A DNA stretch of 24,161 nt from Micavibrio sp. UBA2705 (GCA_002354205.1 DELD01000033.1:1-24161); one strand, 5' to 3'; numbered from the stretch's first letter, positions 1-7,983 are shown. A program made the numbers and translations. The notes: generated by a model not told the origin, from the sequence alone.

Positions 1-152
1 TTCTTTAAATTCCTTTATATAATAACGGTATAACCTTAATATTAAGTTACGATTATATGGTGTTGTATACATTATCTTACATTTTGTATGCAAAAAGCAA
101 ATTTAAACAGTTTAACTGAGTGTTTGTGAGGGCTTAGAGGACTTAGAACGAT

Positions 153-184
153 AAAAAAGCCTGCAGAAACATGCTGCAGGCTTT
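153..184 (-). terminator. Intrinsic terminator of lysS
   Basis: An 11-bp perfect stem lies at 156-166 (AAAGCCTGCAG) and 174-184 (CTGCAGGCTTT) with a 7-base loop. On the minus strand the stem is followed directly by a run of six T (complement of 153-158). It sits 33 bases beyond the lysS stop codon, so it most likely ends the lysS transcript. The remaining bases 1-150 are AT-rich, and I see no gene in them. Confidence 0.85.
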
Positions 185-216
185 AATATTTTGATGGCCT
201 AAAGCAACAGTATTAT

Positions 217-1743
217 TTAACTTTTTGGCTTTAATGTTGGGAATAACAATACGTCACGAATGGTTGTGCTGTTTGTTAAAATCATCACAGTGCGGTCAAT
301 GCCCAGACCCCAGCCACCTGTTGGCGGAAGGCCGTATTCCAGCGCGGTGACAAAGTCTTCATCAAGCATCTGTGCTTCTTCATCGCCAGCTTCTGCGGCT
401 TTGACTTGATCAAGGAAGCGTTCATACTGGATTGTAGGGTCGTTAAGCTCAGTAAAAGCGTTCGCAAGTTCCCAGCCGTTAATATAACTTTCAAAACGTT
501 CAACAAGACGCGGGTCATTACGGTGCTGCTTGGCAAGGGGCGACACTTCAACAGGGAAGTCTGTCACATGTGTAGGCTGAATAAGTTTATGTTCAACGCG
601 TTCTTCAAACACGAAGGCCAGAATGTGACCCCATTTCATATGGGGCTCGATTTTTAGGCCAACACTCTCAGCTGCTGCTTTTGCATCTGCGTCATTATCA
701 ATCGCCATGAAATCAAGGCCAGTTTCTTCTAATACGAACTGCGCCATTGGCTTGCGCACCCATGGCTGATCGACATTAATTTCATGTTCGCCGAAATTAA
801 ACACGCCTTTGCCGTGTACGACATGCCCCAGATGCTTCATTAAGCCTTCCGTCATATCCATCATGTCAGTGTAATCGGTGTAAGCTTTGTAAAGCTCAAC
901 GGCGGTAAATTCAGGGTTGTGTCTTGTTGAAAGCCCTTCATTACGGAAGTTACGGCCAATTTCAAAAACGCAATCATTCAGCCCGCCAACAATCAGGCGC
1001 TTCAAGTAAAGCTCTGGCGCAACGCGCAGAAAGAAATCTGTGTCTAATGCATTGTGGTGGGTAATGAACGGTTTTGCTGACGCGCCGCCCATGATCGGGT
1101 TTAGCAAAGGCGTTTCTACTTCCATGCCGCCCCATGTTTCGCTTAAGTAGCGGCGAATTTCGCTCACGATTTTTGAACGCATACGCAAAACATCGCGCGC
1201 TTCGGGGTTCGCGATTAAATCAACGTAACGCTGGCGGTAACGCATTTCGACGTCATTCAGGCCTTTATGTTTATCTGGCAAAGGCTGCAGAGATTTCGTC
1301 AGCATTGTGATGTCAAAACTGCGGATAGAAAGCTCTCCGCGTGGGGTGCGGCGCATTGTGCCTTTAACGCCAATAATATCACCAAGGTCGAATAGTTTCA
1401 GACGTTCCAGTGTTTCTGGGTCTAAATTCGCATTGCCTTTATGAGAGAATATTTGGATTTTGCCGCTATTATCTTGCAGGTCAATAAACATACCATTATT
1501 ACGCAGCGCCATGATACGCCCTGCAACGCAAACTTCGTCTTCTGTTTCACTGCCATCAGCTAAGTCTTCATATTTGGTTTGGAGATCAGCCGCTAAATGC
1601 GTTGGGCGGTATTCGTGTAAATACGGGTCGATGCCTGCCTTTATAAGTGCATCGCGATTAGCTTCCTTAGCTGCCTTTGGGTTGCCAACAATCTCGTTAT
1701 TTACTGTATTATTATCTGTTTTATTTTGTGCAGCTTCAGCCAT
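217..1743 (-). CDS. lysS: Lysine--tRNA ligase, class II (LysRS)
   Basis: Charges tRNA-Lys with lysine in the cytosol. The protein is 508 residues, the usual size for bacterial class II LysRS. It has an N-terminal OB-fold anticodon-binding domain (about residues 70-150, VCVAGRIMALRNNG), class II motif 2 at about 260-280 (FEIGRNFRNEG followed by RHNPEFT) and motif 3 near the C-terminus (GLGIDRTVMIL, about 479-489). The first 35 or so residues are a Lys/Asn/Ala-rich extension of low complexity. The ATG at 1743 is preceded by an AAGG-type ribosome site about 8 bases upstream. A weak promoter-like pair (TTGAAA, and TATCTA 19 bases on, minus strand) lies at 1824-1794. The gene follows the HExxH protein by 124 bases on the same strand. 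Many Alphaproteobacteria use the unrelated class I LysRS, so the class II form has taxonomic value. Identification is secure. Confidence 0.97.
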   Translation of the reverse strand: MAEAAQNKTDNNTVNNEIVGNPKAAKEANRDALIKAGIDPYLHEYRPTHLAADLQTKYEDLADGSETEDEVCVAGRIMALRNNGMFIDLQDNSGKIQIFSHKGNANLDPETLERLKLFDLGDIIGVKGTMRRTPRGELSIRSFDITMLTKSLQPLPDKHKGLNDVEMRYRQRYVDLIANPEARDVLRMRSKIVSEIRRYLSETWGGMEVETPLLNPIMGGASAKPFITHHNALDTDFFLRVAPELYLKRLIVGGLNDCVFEIGRNFRNEGLSTRHNPEFTAVELYKAYTDYTDMMDMTEGLMKHLGHVVHGKGVFNFGEHEINVDQPWVRKPMAQFVLEETGLDFMAIDNDADAKAAAESVGLKIEPHMKWGHILAFVFEERVEHKLIQPTHVTDFPVEVSPLAKQHRNDPRLVERFESYINGWELANAFTELNDPTIQYERFLDQVKAAEAGDEEAQMLDEDFVTALEYGLPPTGGWGLGIDRTVMILTNSTTIRDVLLFPTLKPKS

Positions 1744-1867
1744 TTTATTACCTTTTTTCCAACGTGACTTAAAAGTTTGAATTGTTTAATGCTTAGATAT
1801 GCGCATTTTTTACGAAAATTTCAAGTAAAACCTTATGGAATAGCAAGTGAAAATAATTCTACGGTGA

Positions 1868-2620
1868 CTAGTGATAACGGCTTTTAAGCTTTTTTACGCC
1901 CTTTTTGCACAGGGCGCTGACTCTGTCATATTCTTGGCGGCTGTCAACTTTTTGCTGGGCGGCGCGGCGCGCTTCTTTTAATTCTTCGACATAACGCATG
2001 ATAATGTCGGTGATGCTGCTCATCATTTGCTGCTGAATTTGCGCGGTTTGCGCGGCGGGGGCGGGCCCATAAATATACTCAGCTGTCAGTTTTTTGTTAA
2101 TCTCATAGCCTATTTTATTCGCATATTTGTTGACGATGTCAATGTCGACTTGGATATGCTTCATTTCATGCTCCATGATGGCATTATGCATACATGTGCC
2201 TTTATTATATTCACGCGCGATGTAAATTGTCGGCTTGATGCCAATGTCAATTTGTAAGCTGTCATACCACAGGCAGCTTAAATCATAATTCGGGTTGGTG
2301 ACGTAACCAATATTTGCGCGGTGGTTTAATTGAATGCCGCCCGCCATCAGGCCGCCCACATCCACAATGACCTCTTTGCCGTACGGGTTCACGGTATCAA
2401 TTTTAAAATTATTAAGCTCTTTTTCTGATTTGCTGAAATCAAAAGTTATATCATCTGTGCTGGGAACAATATCAATGCGTGCGGCTGAACGCGGGTAGCA
2501 CCAATCACTGTGATTTTGCGCCAAGCTAGGCGCAGTCGGTAGAACGAACGCCAGACACAAAGCAAAAAACAGCAGGTTTTGTTTAAGAACTATGCGTTGG
2601 ATTATAGTTTTGATTGTCAT
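1868..2620 (-). CDS. Exported protein with HExxH metalloprotease-like motif
   Basis: The product is 250 residues and I do not recognise it as a named protein. The N-terminus is a typical Sec signal peptide: KTIIQR, then a hydrophobic stretch at about 15-30, with likely cleavage after A34 (PSLA). The mature part has four cysteines (C41, C116, C143, C238), enough for two disulfides. A HEMKH motif lies at 151-155 inside a predicted helix, fitting the zinc-binding HExxH of zincin metallopeptidases. An aspartate-rich continuation (QVDIDI) could supply the third ligand, somewhat like the secreted DUF922 proteases. The C-terminal 60 residues are charged and helical, probably a coiled coil. Protease activity is inference from a five-residue motif plus export signal. 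The gene is divergent from yggT and upstream of lysS, with no functional link visible. The ATG at 2620 gives a good signal peptide, although the AAGG upstream is rather far (13 bases). Confidence 0.8.
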   Translation of the reverse strand: MTIKTIIQRIVLKQNLLFFALCLAFVLPTAPSLAQNHSDWCYPRSAARIDIVPSTDDITFDFSKSEKELNNFKIDTVNPYGKEVIVDVGGLMAGGIQLNHRANIGYVTNPNYDLSCLWYDSLQIDIGIKPTIYIAREYNKGTCMHNAIMEHEMKHIQVDIDIVNKYANKIGYEINKKLTAEYIYGPAPAAQTAQIQQQMMSSITDIIMRYVEELKEARRAAQQKVDSRQEYDRVSALCKKGVKKLKSRYH

Positions 2621-2685
2621 TGTAACTGCTTTGCCTTAAAATGCTGAAATTGCTGATGAATAAAAAAAACTCTTTTCATCTTAAA

Positions 2686-2712
2686 GTAATATCTTTAATA
2701 AAATCTAGTCAA
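2686..2712 (-). promoter_or_regulatory. Possible promoter for the HExxH protein gene
   Basis: On the minus strand TTGACT (complement of 2707-2712) is followed after 15 bases by TATTAC (complement of 2686-2691). The -35 box is close to consensus, but the spacer is short. It lies in the 141-base AT-rich spacer between divergent genes, where promoters for both directions are expected. I see no equally good box on the plus strand for yggT. Confidence 0.3.
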
Positions 2713-2761
2713 CGAACATAAATTTATATTTTCGCTTAAATTAAGCATCAGGAGCACACCC

Positions 2762-3061
2762 ATGTTTTTACTTCACGGATTATCTTACATTGTGAATACA
2801 GCAATAGGGATTTACATCACTATTATCATTGTTGAAATCATTATTCACTGGTTGATTGCTTTTGAAGTAATCAAAGCACGCTCCCCACAAGCGCAAAACC
2901 TTATCGGCCTTTTGAACCGCGCAACATCACCGGTAATGGATCGCGTGCGTAAATATGTACCGCCAATAGGTGGCATAGATATTACGCCAATCGTTGTGAT
3001 TATTGGTTTGCAGCTTATCGGCTACCTTATCAATGTTTTCTTTATTGGCTTATTCATATAA
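2762..3061 (+). CDS. yggT: YggT family membrane protein
   Basis: A 99-residue integral membrane protein. The family is linked to cell-envelope or division integrity and osmotic tolerance, but the molecular role is unsettled. There are two hydrophobic segments, about residues 5-35 and 72-98. They flank a conserved basic hinge containing NLIGLLNRATSPVMDRVRKY and a P-P-IGGIDITP segment. The INRATSP-like hinge with the GGIDITP motif is the family hallmark. An AGGAG ribosome site at 2750-2754 supports the ATG. folD follows 41 bases later on the same strand, so the two may be cotranscribed. A DUF167 (YggU) gene, often a partner of yggT, is absent here. Confidence 0.92.
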   Translation: MFLLHGLSYIVNTAIGIYITIIIVEIIIHWLIAFEVIKARSPQAQNLIGLLNRATSPVMDRVRKYVPPIGGIDITPIVVIIGLQLIGYLINVFFIGLFI

Positions 3062-3102
3062 AAACTTTGCTTTTTTATAAGAAAATTGAGTAAGACTATC
3101 TT

Positions 3103-3972
3103 ATGAGTAAAATTATCGACGGCAAAAAAATAGCACAGGATTTAAGCGCGCAACTCAAAACGGAGATTGCTGCGCTGTCTTACACACCTGCTTTGGCGGT
3201 GGTGCTTGTCGGCGATAATCCTGCATCCGAAGTCTATGTCCGCAATAAAGTGCGCGCCTGTACAAATGTGGGGATCGATAGCGTGGAACATGTCCTGCCA
3301 GCAAATAGTAGCCTTGCGGATCTTGAAGCGGTCATTGCGAAGCTTAATAATGACCCGAAGGTTAATGGCATCTTGTTGCAGCTTCCATTGCCTGAGGGCA
3401 TGGATAGCGCGGCATTAATCGAACAAATCAGCCCCGCCAAAGATGTTGATGGGCTGACTTATCAAAATATGGGGCGTTTAGTTGCCGGCGCTGAGGGCTT
3501 GCGCCCATGCACGCCAAGTGGCTGTGAAATTCTCCTTAAACAAGAATTTTCATCATTGGCAGGGAAGCTTGCTATTGTTATTGGACGCTCAGAGTTATTT
3601 GGTAAGCCTATGGCGCAGATGCTGCTGCAGAACGACTGCACAGTAATGCAGTGCCATTCGAAAACGGTGGGCTTGAAGGCGTTGTGTCAGCAGGCGGATA
3701 TTGTTATCGCGGCGGTTGGGCGTGCACAGATGGTCAAGGCTGACTGGGTTAAAGATGGCGCTTTCGTGATTGATGTCGGCATTAATCGCGGCGCTGATGG
3801 TAAGCTTGTCGGCGATGTTGATTTTAATGCCGTTGCGGCAAAAGCGGGATATATTACCCCTGTACCTGGCGGCGTTGGCCCGATGACAATTGCGATGTTA
3901 ATGCAAAACACATTAAAAGCCGCAAAAGCTCAAAATGAAAAAAGCGCCGCTACGCCAAAGCAGCAGCCTTAA
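3103..3972 (+). CDS. folD: Bifunctional methylenetetrahydrofolate dehydrogenase / methenyltetrahydrofolate cyclohydrolase
   Basis: Interconverts 5,10-methylene-THF, 5,10-methenyl-THF and 10-formyl-THF in the cytosol, using NADP. This supplies one-carbon units for purine and formyl-Met synthesis. The length, 289 residues, is normal. Visible motifs are the substrate site ASEVYVRNK (Y45, K49, equivalent to the catalytic Tyr/Lys pair), GILLQLPLP, PAKDVDG (114-117), the nucleotide-binding loop GRSELFGKPMA, and the C-terminal PVPGGVGPMTIAML signature. The nucleotide loop reads SELFGKP where SxxVGKP is commoner, a conservative variation. The last dozen residues are a polar tail. Its TAA stop (3970-3972) overlaps the stop of the convergent methyltransferase gene. 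Confidence 0.97.
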   Translation: MSKIIDGKKIAQDLSAQLKTEIAALSYTPALAVVLVGDNPASEVYVRNKVRACTNVGIDSVEHVLPANSSLADLEAVIAKLNNDPKVNGILLQLPLPEGMDSAALIEQISPAKDVDGLTYQNMGRLVAGAEGLRPCTPSGCEILLKQEFSSLAGKLAIVIGRSELFGKPMAQMLLQNDCTVMQCHSKTVGLKALCQQADIVIAAVGRAQMVKADWVKDGAFVIDVGINRGADGKLVGDVDFNAVAAKAGYITPVPGGVGPMTIAMLMQNTLKAAKAQNEKSAATPKQQP

Positions 3973-4700
3973 GCAATAATCGCGCGCCCACGCAGAATAT
4001 CTTCTGCAATATCACTATATGTATCATCATCTTTATGCAGCAGCACCCCTGATAAAATCTTGCACGGGTCCTTGCGGTCTTTTAATGCGCGAATAATCAC
4101 GCGCTTGGCTTGCCGGCCTTGTTTAGGCCAAAGAGGGATGATCTCAACCGCGCCAAAGCGATGTCCAAATGCCTTGATGATTTGGTCTGTATAATCTGCG
4201 CGGTGAATAATCGTGACGCCACCCTTGGGCTTCACGAGGCGGTGCAAAGCGCGTATCCAGCCTTCCAAAGTAAAGCCTGATCCTTCATGCCCAATGGCAA
4301 TCGCTTTTTTCTCATGCGGGGAGTTAAGATATTCCCCTGCGTTTAAATAGGGTGGGTTTGAAATGATGTGATCAAAGATTGGCGTGTCTTGGCGGCGAAA
4401 CTGGTCGATATCAGCGCAGTGAAAAGCCGCGCGACCTTCTGAGAAATTGTTGATTTCGGCATTTTTTCTCGCCATTTCAATAAACTCAGCGTCCACATCA
4501 ACGCCGGTTAATTTTAGCGTGTCTAAACGCTGTGCAACACAAAAACCCGCAGCGCCCACGCCGCATCCTGCATCGAGCAAATGGTCGCCATTTTTCGCAG
4601 GGCAGGCCGCAGCGAGCATGATGGTATCAAGCGATGTACGAAACCCTTGCTCTGGCTGTAAAAGGCGCAATTTTTTGTCTAATACATAGATTTCTGGCAT
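3969..4700 (-). CDS. tRNA1(Val) (adenine(37)-N6)-methyltransferase-like protein
   Basis: SAM-dependent N6-adenine methyltransferase of the small-methyltransferase (MTS) fold, most like TrmN6/YfiC, which methylates A37 of tRNA-Val. Numbering is from the ATG at 4700 (243 residues). The SAM-binding motif DAGCGVGAAG is at about 43-52, the acidic GVDVD strand at about 66-70, and the catalytic NPPY at 115-118. The N-terminus has the family's conserved LxQPEQGFRTSLDTIML, a good marker for the TrmN6 group. A TTG start at 4724 would add eight residues. I prefer the ATG at 4700, preceded by AGAGAG and with a family-like start (PEIYVLD). The gene is divergent from the prenyl synthase gene by 47 bases and convergent with folD, overlapping by TTAA. 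The exact RNA target is inferred from family membership. Confidence 0.85.
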   Translation of the reverse strand: MPEIYVLDKKLRLLQPEQGFRTSLDTIMLAAACPAKNGDHLLDAGCGVGAAGFCVAQRLDTLKLTGVDVDAEFIEMARKNAEINNFSEGRAAFHCADIDQFRRQDTPIFDHIISNPPYLNAGEYLNSPHEKKAIAIGHEGSGFTLEGWIRALHRLVKPKGGVTIIHRADYTDQIIKAFGHRFGAVEIIPLWPKQGRQAKRVIIRALKDRKDPCKILSGVLLHKDDDTYSDIAEDILRGRAIIA

Positions 4701-4747
4701 GTTCTCTCTTGCTGCGATGCTCAAACTCGTTTAATCATGACATTGTT

Positions 4748-5791
4748 ATGAGTGATAGAGCAAGCCAAGTGCAAGAAAAAAATGATTTCGAAGTGACGAC
4801 CCTCAGCAACGGTGAGTCGCCAGCGCAGCGTCTGTCTGCTTTGCTATCCGCTGATATGGCGCAGGTTGATAGCGAGATTATCGCGCGGATGCAATCTGAT
4901 GTGCCGCTTATTCCTAAGCTTGCCGGTTATTTAATATCCGCAGGCGGTAAACGTATCCGCCCTTTATTGACTTTGGCAGCGACCCGTTTGTTTGACAGCG
5001 AAACGCAGCGCCCATATCCATTGGCGGCGGCGGTTGAGTTTATTCACACCGCGACCTTACTACATGATGATGTGGTCGATGGCTCAGAAGAGCGCCGCGG
5101 TAAAGCGCCCGCGAATTTGGTCTTTGGTAATCAGGCTAGCGTTTTGGTCGGCGACTTTTTATTCTCCCGTGCTTTCCAGCAAATGGTTGGTGACGGGTCG
5201 TTAGATGTGTTGCGCATTTTGTCCACGGCATCTGCTGTTATCGCGGAGGGCGAGGTGCTTCAACTTTCTGCGCAGGGTAATATTGACCTGACAATGGATG
5301 CGTATTTCAAAGTGATCGCCGCGAAAACCGCAGCATTGTTTGAGGCTGCCTGTGAAATTGGCCCTGTAATTACGGAGCAAAAGGCATCAGAAATTGATGC
5401 GCTGCGCCGCTATGGTTATCACCTTGGTATGGCATTCCAAATCGCGGATGATGTGCTTGATTATAATGCGGATCGCGCCAAACTTGGTAAAGCGATTGGC
5501 GATGACTTCCGTGAAGGAAAGCTGACCGCGCCGGTGATTTTAGCGCTGCAAAATGCGAGCAGCGAAGAAAAAGCCTTTTGGAAGAAAACCATGCAGAGTC
5601 TCAAGCAAGAAGAGGGCGATCTTGCGCGCGCATTAGATATTTTAAACGCCCATGATTCGCTAAACTCTGGCCTCGCTATCGCCAAAGACTTTGCCAATAA
5701 AGCGGTACAAGATTTAGAAACCTGCCCAGATAGTGCGCTTAAAACGTTGATGCAGGAACTTGCGCTTTATACGGTTTATCGGGACGCGTAA
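4748..5791 (+). CDS. ispB: Polyprenyl diphosphate synthase (octaprenyl/decaprenyl type, trans)
   Basis: Condenses isopentenyl diphosphate onto allylic diphosphates to build the long side chain of ubiquinone. From the ATG at 4748 it is 347 residues. The first aspartate-rich motif DDVVD (about 107-111) follows the FIHTATLLH helix, and the second, ADDVLD, is at about 233-238. The substrate motif GGKRIRP lies at about 66-72. The small Gly/Ala residues around LVGDFLFSRAF and the overall length favour a long-chain (C40-C50) product over farnesyl or geranylgeranyl. An in-frame ATG at 4634 would add 38 residues reading back through the opposing methyltransferase gene and is rejected. No Shine-Dalgarno sequence is visible before 4748, so translation may be leaderless or weakly initiated. 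The next gene begins 18 bases after the stop. The symbol rests on family resemblance, as chain length cannot be read with certainty. Confidence 0.93.
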   Translation: MSDRASQVQEKNDFEVTTLSNGESPAQRLSALLSADMAQVDSEIIARMQSDVPLIPKLAGYLISAGGKRIRPLLTLAATRLFDSETQRPYPLAAAVEFIHTATLLHDDVVDGSEERRGKAPANLVFGNQASVLVGDFLFSRAFQQMVGDGSLDVLRILSTASAVIAEGEVLQLSAQGNIDLTMDAYFKVIAAKTAALFEAACEIGPVITEQKASEIDALRRYGYHLGMAFQIADDVLDYNADRAKLGKAIGDDFREGKLTAPVILALQNASSEEKAFWKKTMQSLKQEEGDLARALDILNAHDSLNSGLAIAKDFANKAVQDLETCPDSALKTLMQELALYTVYRDA

Positions 5792-5809
5792 ACAAAAGAA
5801 GGTTTCGCC

Positions 5810-6820
5810 ATGACACGATTAATTTTCAACACTGCTTTTTCACGCTCCATGTGCTGCTTTAGTATGGCGGTGACTGTGATAATCGCGCAGCCAAGCGCCG
5901 CGCAGCCATTGCAGGACTTTGTCAGCGATTATAATAAGCCAACAAAAATGCAGCATATGCGCCTTGATAAGAGCGCGGAACCAAGCGGCATGAACCATTA
6001 TGTTGTCGATCCCAAAAAAATGTCTAAAAAAACGGATGGTGATGCTGAAAACGCTGAAGAAACAAGTGATACAAGCGGCGCAAACAAGACGGCATATTTG
6101 CCTGATGCGCAGGACGTGATTGCCGCGCCTAATGTCACGCCGGCTGACGCTGAGCCTGAGACACCAAAAGAGTTTGTCTATAAATCAAGCGGCGTTGTAC
6201 TTGCCGAGGGGGAGCATTTTCCTGCGCTCTCTAGTCTCTCACAATGGCCTTGGCTCAAAGAACTGACTTACGGGCTTGAAAACCCCGCCACTCAAAATGC
6301 GCTACAGATTTTAGACCGTGATTTATCAAAGGCATCACCGCTAGCGATGATATGGGCGGCGCAGCATTATTTTGATGCGGGGCAGCAGGATAAAGCCTTG
6401 TTTTTATATTTGGCTTCACGACTGCGATCATCAGTTGACCAAGCGCGTTTTACAGTTATTCCACGTGATGATGTGTCTGCGAGTGATGATAATGTAGAGT
6501 TAGAGAGAAGCGCAGGGCGCGTAAAAAGCAAAAATGCCGCCGCCCACGAAACTTATAAGGACCTATCTGCCTATAACGCGATTGCGGCATCTATTGGACG
6601 CCCGATATTGCGCTATGGCTTAAAGAATCCCGAAAAATACAAAATACAATTACGCGGCGCGATGCTGTGGGATGCTGAAACGCCCTATGAATATGCACCA
6701 TCAGTTAATGATCTGCATGTAAGCGAGGAAGGCAGTGAGAACTGGCCGAGCATTCACAGTAAAGTGCGTGAAGCCTATGGCTCTCAAATGTTAAAAATTG
6801 TTAGCGGGGCCAGCAAATAA
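5810..6820 (+). CDS. Exported protein of unknown function
   Basis: A 336-residue protein I do not recognise. A signal peptide is clear: basic start, hydrophobic residues about 14-26, likely cleavage after A31 (PSAA). Residues about 32-125 are low complexity, polar and acidic (Asp, Glu, Thr, Lys, Pro) and probably disordered. From about 135 a folded part begins. Its residues 175-212 (AAQHYFDAGQQDKALFLYLA) look like a TPR/Sel1-type helical hairpin, and the C-terminal third is mixed helix ending near 332. There is no catalytic motif and no lipobox. An AAGAAGG ribosome site lies just upstream of the ATG. The gene starts 18 bases after the prenyl synthase stop, so cotranscription is likely, but a shared job is not implied. 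The best description is a periplasmic helical-repeat-like protein, of low functional certainty. Confidence 0.8.
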   Translation: MTRLIFNTAFSRSMCCFSMAVTVIIAQPSAAQPLQDFVSDYNKPTKMQHMRLDKSAEPSGMNHYVVDPKKMSKKTDGDAENAEETSDTSGANKTAYLPDAQDVIAAPNVTPADAEPETPKEFVYKSSGVVLAEGEHFPALSSLSQWPWLKELTYGLENPATQNALQILDRDLSKASPLAMIWAAQHYFDAGQQDKALFLYLASRLRSSVDQARFTVIPRDDVSASDDNVELERSAGRVKSKNAAAHETYKDLSAYNAIAASIGRPILRYGLKNPEKYKIQLRGAMLWDAETPYEYAPSVNDLHVSEEGSENWPSIHSKVREAYGSQMLKIVSGASK

Positions 6821-6838
6821 CATCATAAATAACATGCG

Positions 6839-6861
6839 TATCGCTATCCACATAGCGGATA
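6839..6861. other. Stem-loop between two unknown genes
   Basis: TATCGCTAT (6839-6847) pairs with ATAGCGGATA (6852-6861) across a CCAC loop, leaving one bulged G. It starts 19 bases after the exported protein's stop codon and lacks an adjacent T-run. It could be a weak terminator, an RNA-stability hairpin, or chance. Confidence 0.35.
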
Positions 6862-6930
6862 TTCTGTGTTATTATCATAAAGACGCTTTTACGCGTAATA
6901 CTACTTCTAACGCTCAAGGGGCTTTAATTC

Positions 6931-7896
6931 GTGGATTTTAGCGGATCATTATTAAGAGAAAAATTTGATATTTACGAAGGTCGTGAGGATAACCTAAAAG
7001 GCGAACCTCTTACGGCAATGAGTAACCGGCTTGTTGTGCCGTTACTTGATAATGCGGGTGATATTGGTGAACGCTTTGTTATACGCGGTCAATATATGCA
7101 TAGCTGTATTCGCATGGCGGCGCGCATTGTACATGCCTTTTTGGATAAAGGGCCATTATTGGTGCGTGATGGTGATGCTTTTGATTGGAACGAAGCGTGG
7201 ATGCGCCTGATTGAAGATCATGATGCGAAATACCATCCTGATATGTGGCTGGTTATTTATTCCAAGGGTAAAATTGTATATGAATATGGTGAACATCACA
7301 TGTTCTTTGATGTACTGGAACAATGTGACCATAAGCATTCTGATAATTATGATGCGGCGATTACCTATGCAGAAAAAATATTTGAACAATACGGCAAGAA
7401 AATCACCATTAAACATGATGGGAACGTCGCCTTGGTCGTAAACCTAAAAGATGATGATGGGCGCTGCGGCGTTGTCTTGCGCGGCGCAGGGAAAACCACA
7501 ACATTTAATTACCGCGTAGCAAAGAAAGGTAAAGATGGGCAGACGATTTTCTTGCCGCAGCTTATTGGCTCATGCGCGGCATTCCTTGAAGGGATCCAGT
7601 TGAGCTTTTCTATTGGTTTGGCGAATGAAAAGCTGCGCCAAGAAGAGTTGCTACGTTCTGACCCCGAAGCGAAAGAAGCAGAATCCGCGCGCACGCGCCT
7701 TGCGAAGCTTAATGCGCAGATTAATGCTTTGGAACAAAATTATGATGTACGTTACCGCCCAGAAAAGCCAATATTTAGTGAAATGGTGATTGCCGCGGAA
7801 GATTTAATGGGCAAGCTGATTGAAACAAAGCGTCAGGAAGAAGAAGATGCTAATGCCGTATGGATCGATGATACGCCAGCGGAAGACGCAACCTAA
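6931..7896 (+). CDS. Cytosolic protein of unknown function with C-terminal coiled coil
   Basis: A 321-residue soluble protein without signal peptide or membrane segment. I do not recognise the family. The start is a GTG, chosen because AAGGGG (6916-6921) lies 9 bases upstream and no in-frame ATG follows until residue 30. The first 220 residues look like mixed alpha/beta: strands such as MWLVIYSKGKIVYEYG at about 105-120, and NVALVVNLKDD then CGVVLRGAGKTT at about 165-190. Residues 225-275 are Glu/Lys/Arg/Leu-rich and predicted to form a coiled coil, and the tail is acidic. A cluster of His/Asp/Cys residues at 121-137 (EHH, CDHKH) could bind metal but matches no motif I know. The 'GAGKTT' is not a proper Walker A because the leading glycine is misplaced. 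The gene is followed by a strong bidirectional terminator. Confidence 0.8.
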   Translation: MDFSGSLLREKFDIYEGREDNLKGEPLTAMSNRLVVPLLDNAGDIGERFVIRGQYMHSCIRMAARIVHAFLDKGPLLVRDGDAFDWNEAWMRLIEDHDAKYHPDMWLVIYSKGKIVYEYGEHHMFFDVLEQCDHKHSDNYDAAITYAEKIFEQYGKKITIKHDGNVALVVNLKDDDGRCGVVLRGAGKTTTFNYRVAKKGKDGQTIFLPQLIGSCAAFLEGIQLSFSIGLANEKLRQEELLRSDPEAKEAESARTRLAKLNAQINALEQNYDVRYRPEKPIFSEMVIAAEDLMGKLIETKRQEEEDANAVWIDDTPAEDAT

Positions 7897-7921
7897 ATTT
7901 ATTTCAAATCAAGAGGATAAG

Positions 7922-7953
7922 AAAAAAGGCGCAAATTATTGCGCCTTAATTTT
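7922..7953. terminator. Bidirectional intrinsic terminator
   Basis: A perfect 9-bp stem, AAGGCGCAA (7926-7934) with TTGCGCCTT (7939-7947), encloses an ATTA loop. On the plus strand it is followed by AATTTTTAATTTTTT, and on the minus strand by six T. It sits between the convergent unknown gene ending at 7896 and the small gene ending at 7984, and probably ends both transcripts. Confidence 0.88.
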
Positions 7954-7983
7954 TAATTTTTTATCTGTTGTAAGCTTAAAGGC

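Noticed and set aside
1..150. Possible gene or RNA in the first 150 bases
   Set aside because: The stretch is AT-rich with no long frame, no tRNA-like cloverleaf and no repeat that I could match elsewhere in the window.
1460..1780. Open frame of 106 codons on the plus strand over the lysS start
   Set aside because: It overlaps the OB-fold coding part of lysS in antisense and has no recognisable features; treated as a shadow.
4634..4747. Longer N-terminus for the prenyl synthase from the ATG at 4634
   Set aside because: It would read 38 residues antisense through the start of the methyltransferase gene, has no family resemblance, and the ATG at 4748 gives the normal N-terminus.
7480..7505. 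Walker A-like GAGKTT in the unknown cytosolic protein
   Set aside because: The glycine required four residues before the GK is absent (Val at that position) and no Walker B or other NTPase motif is visible.
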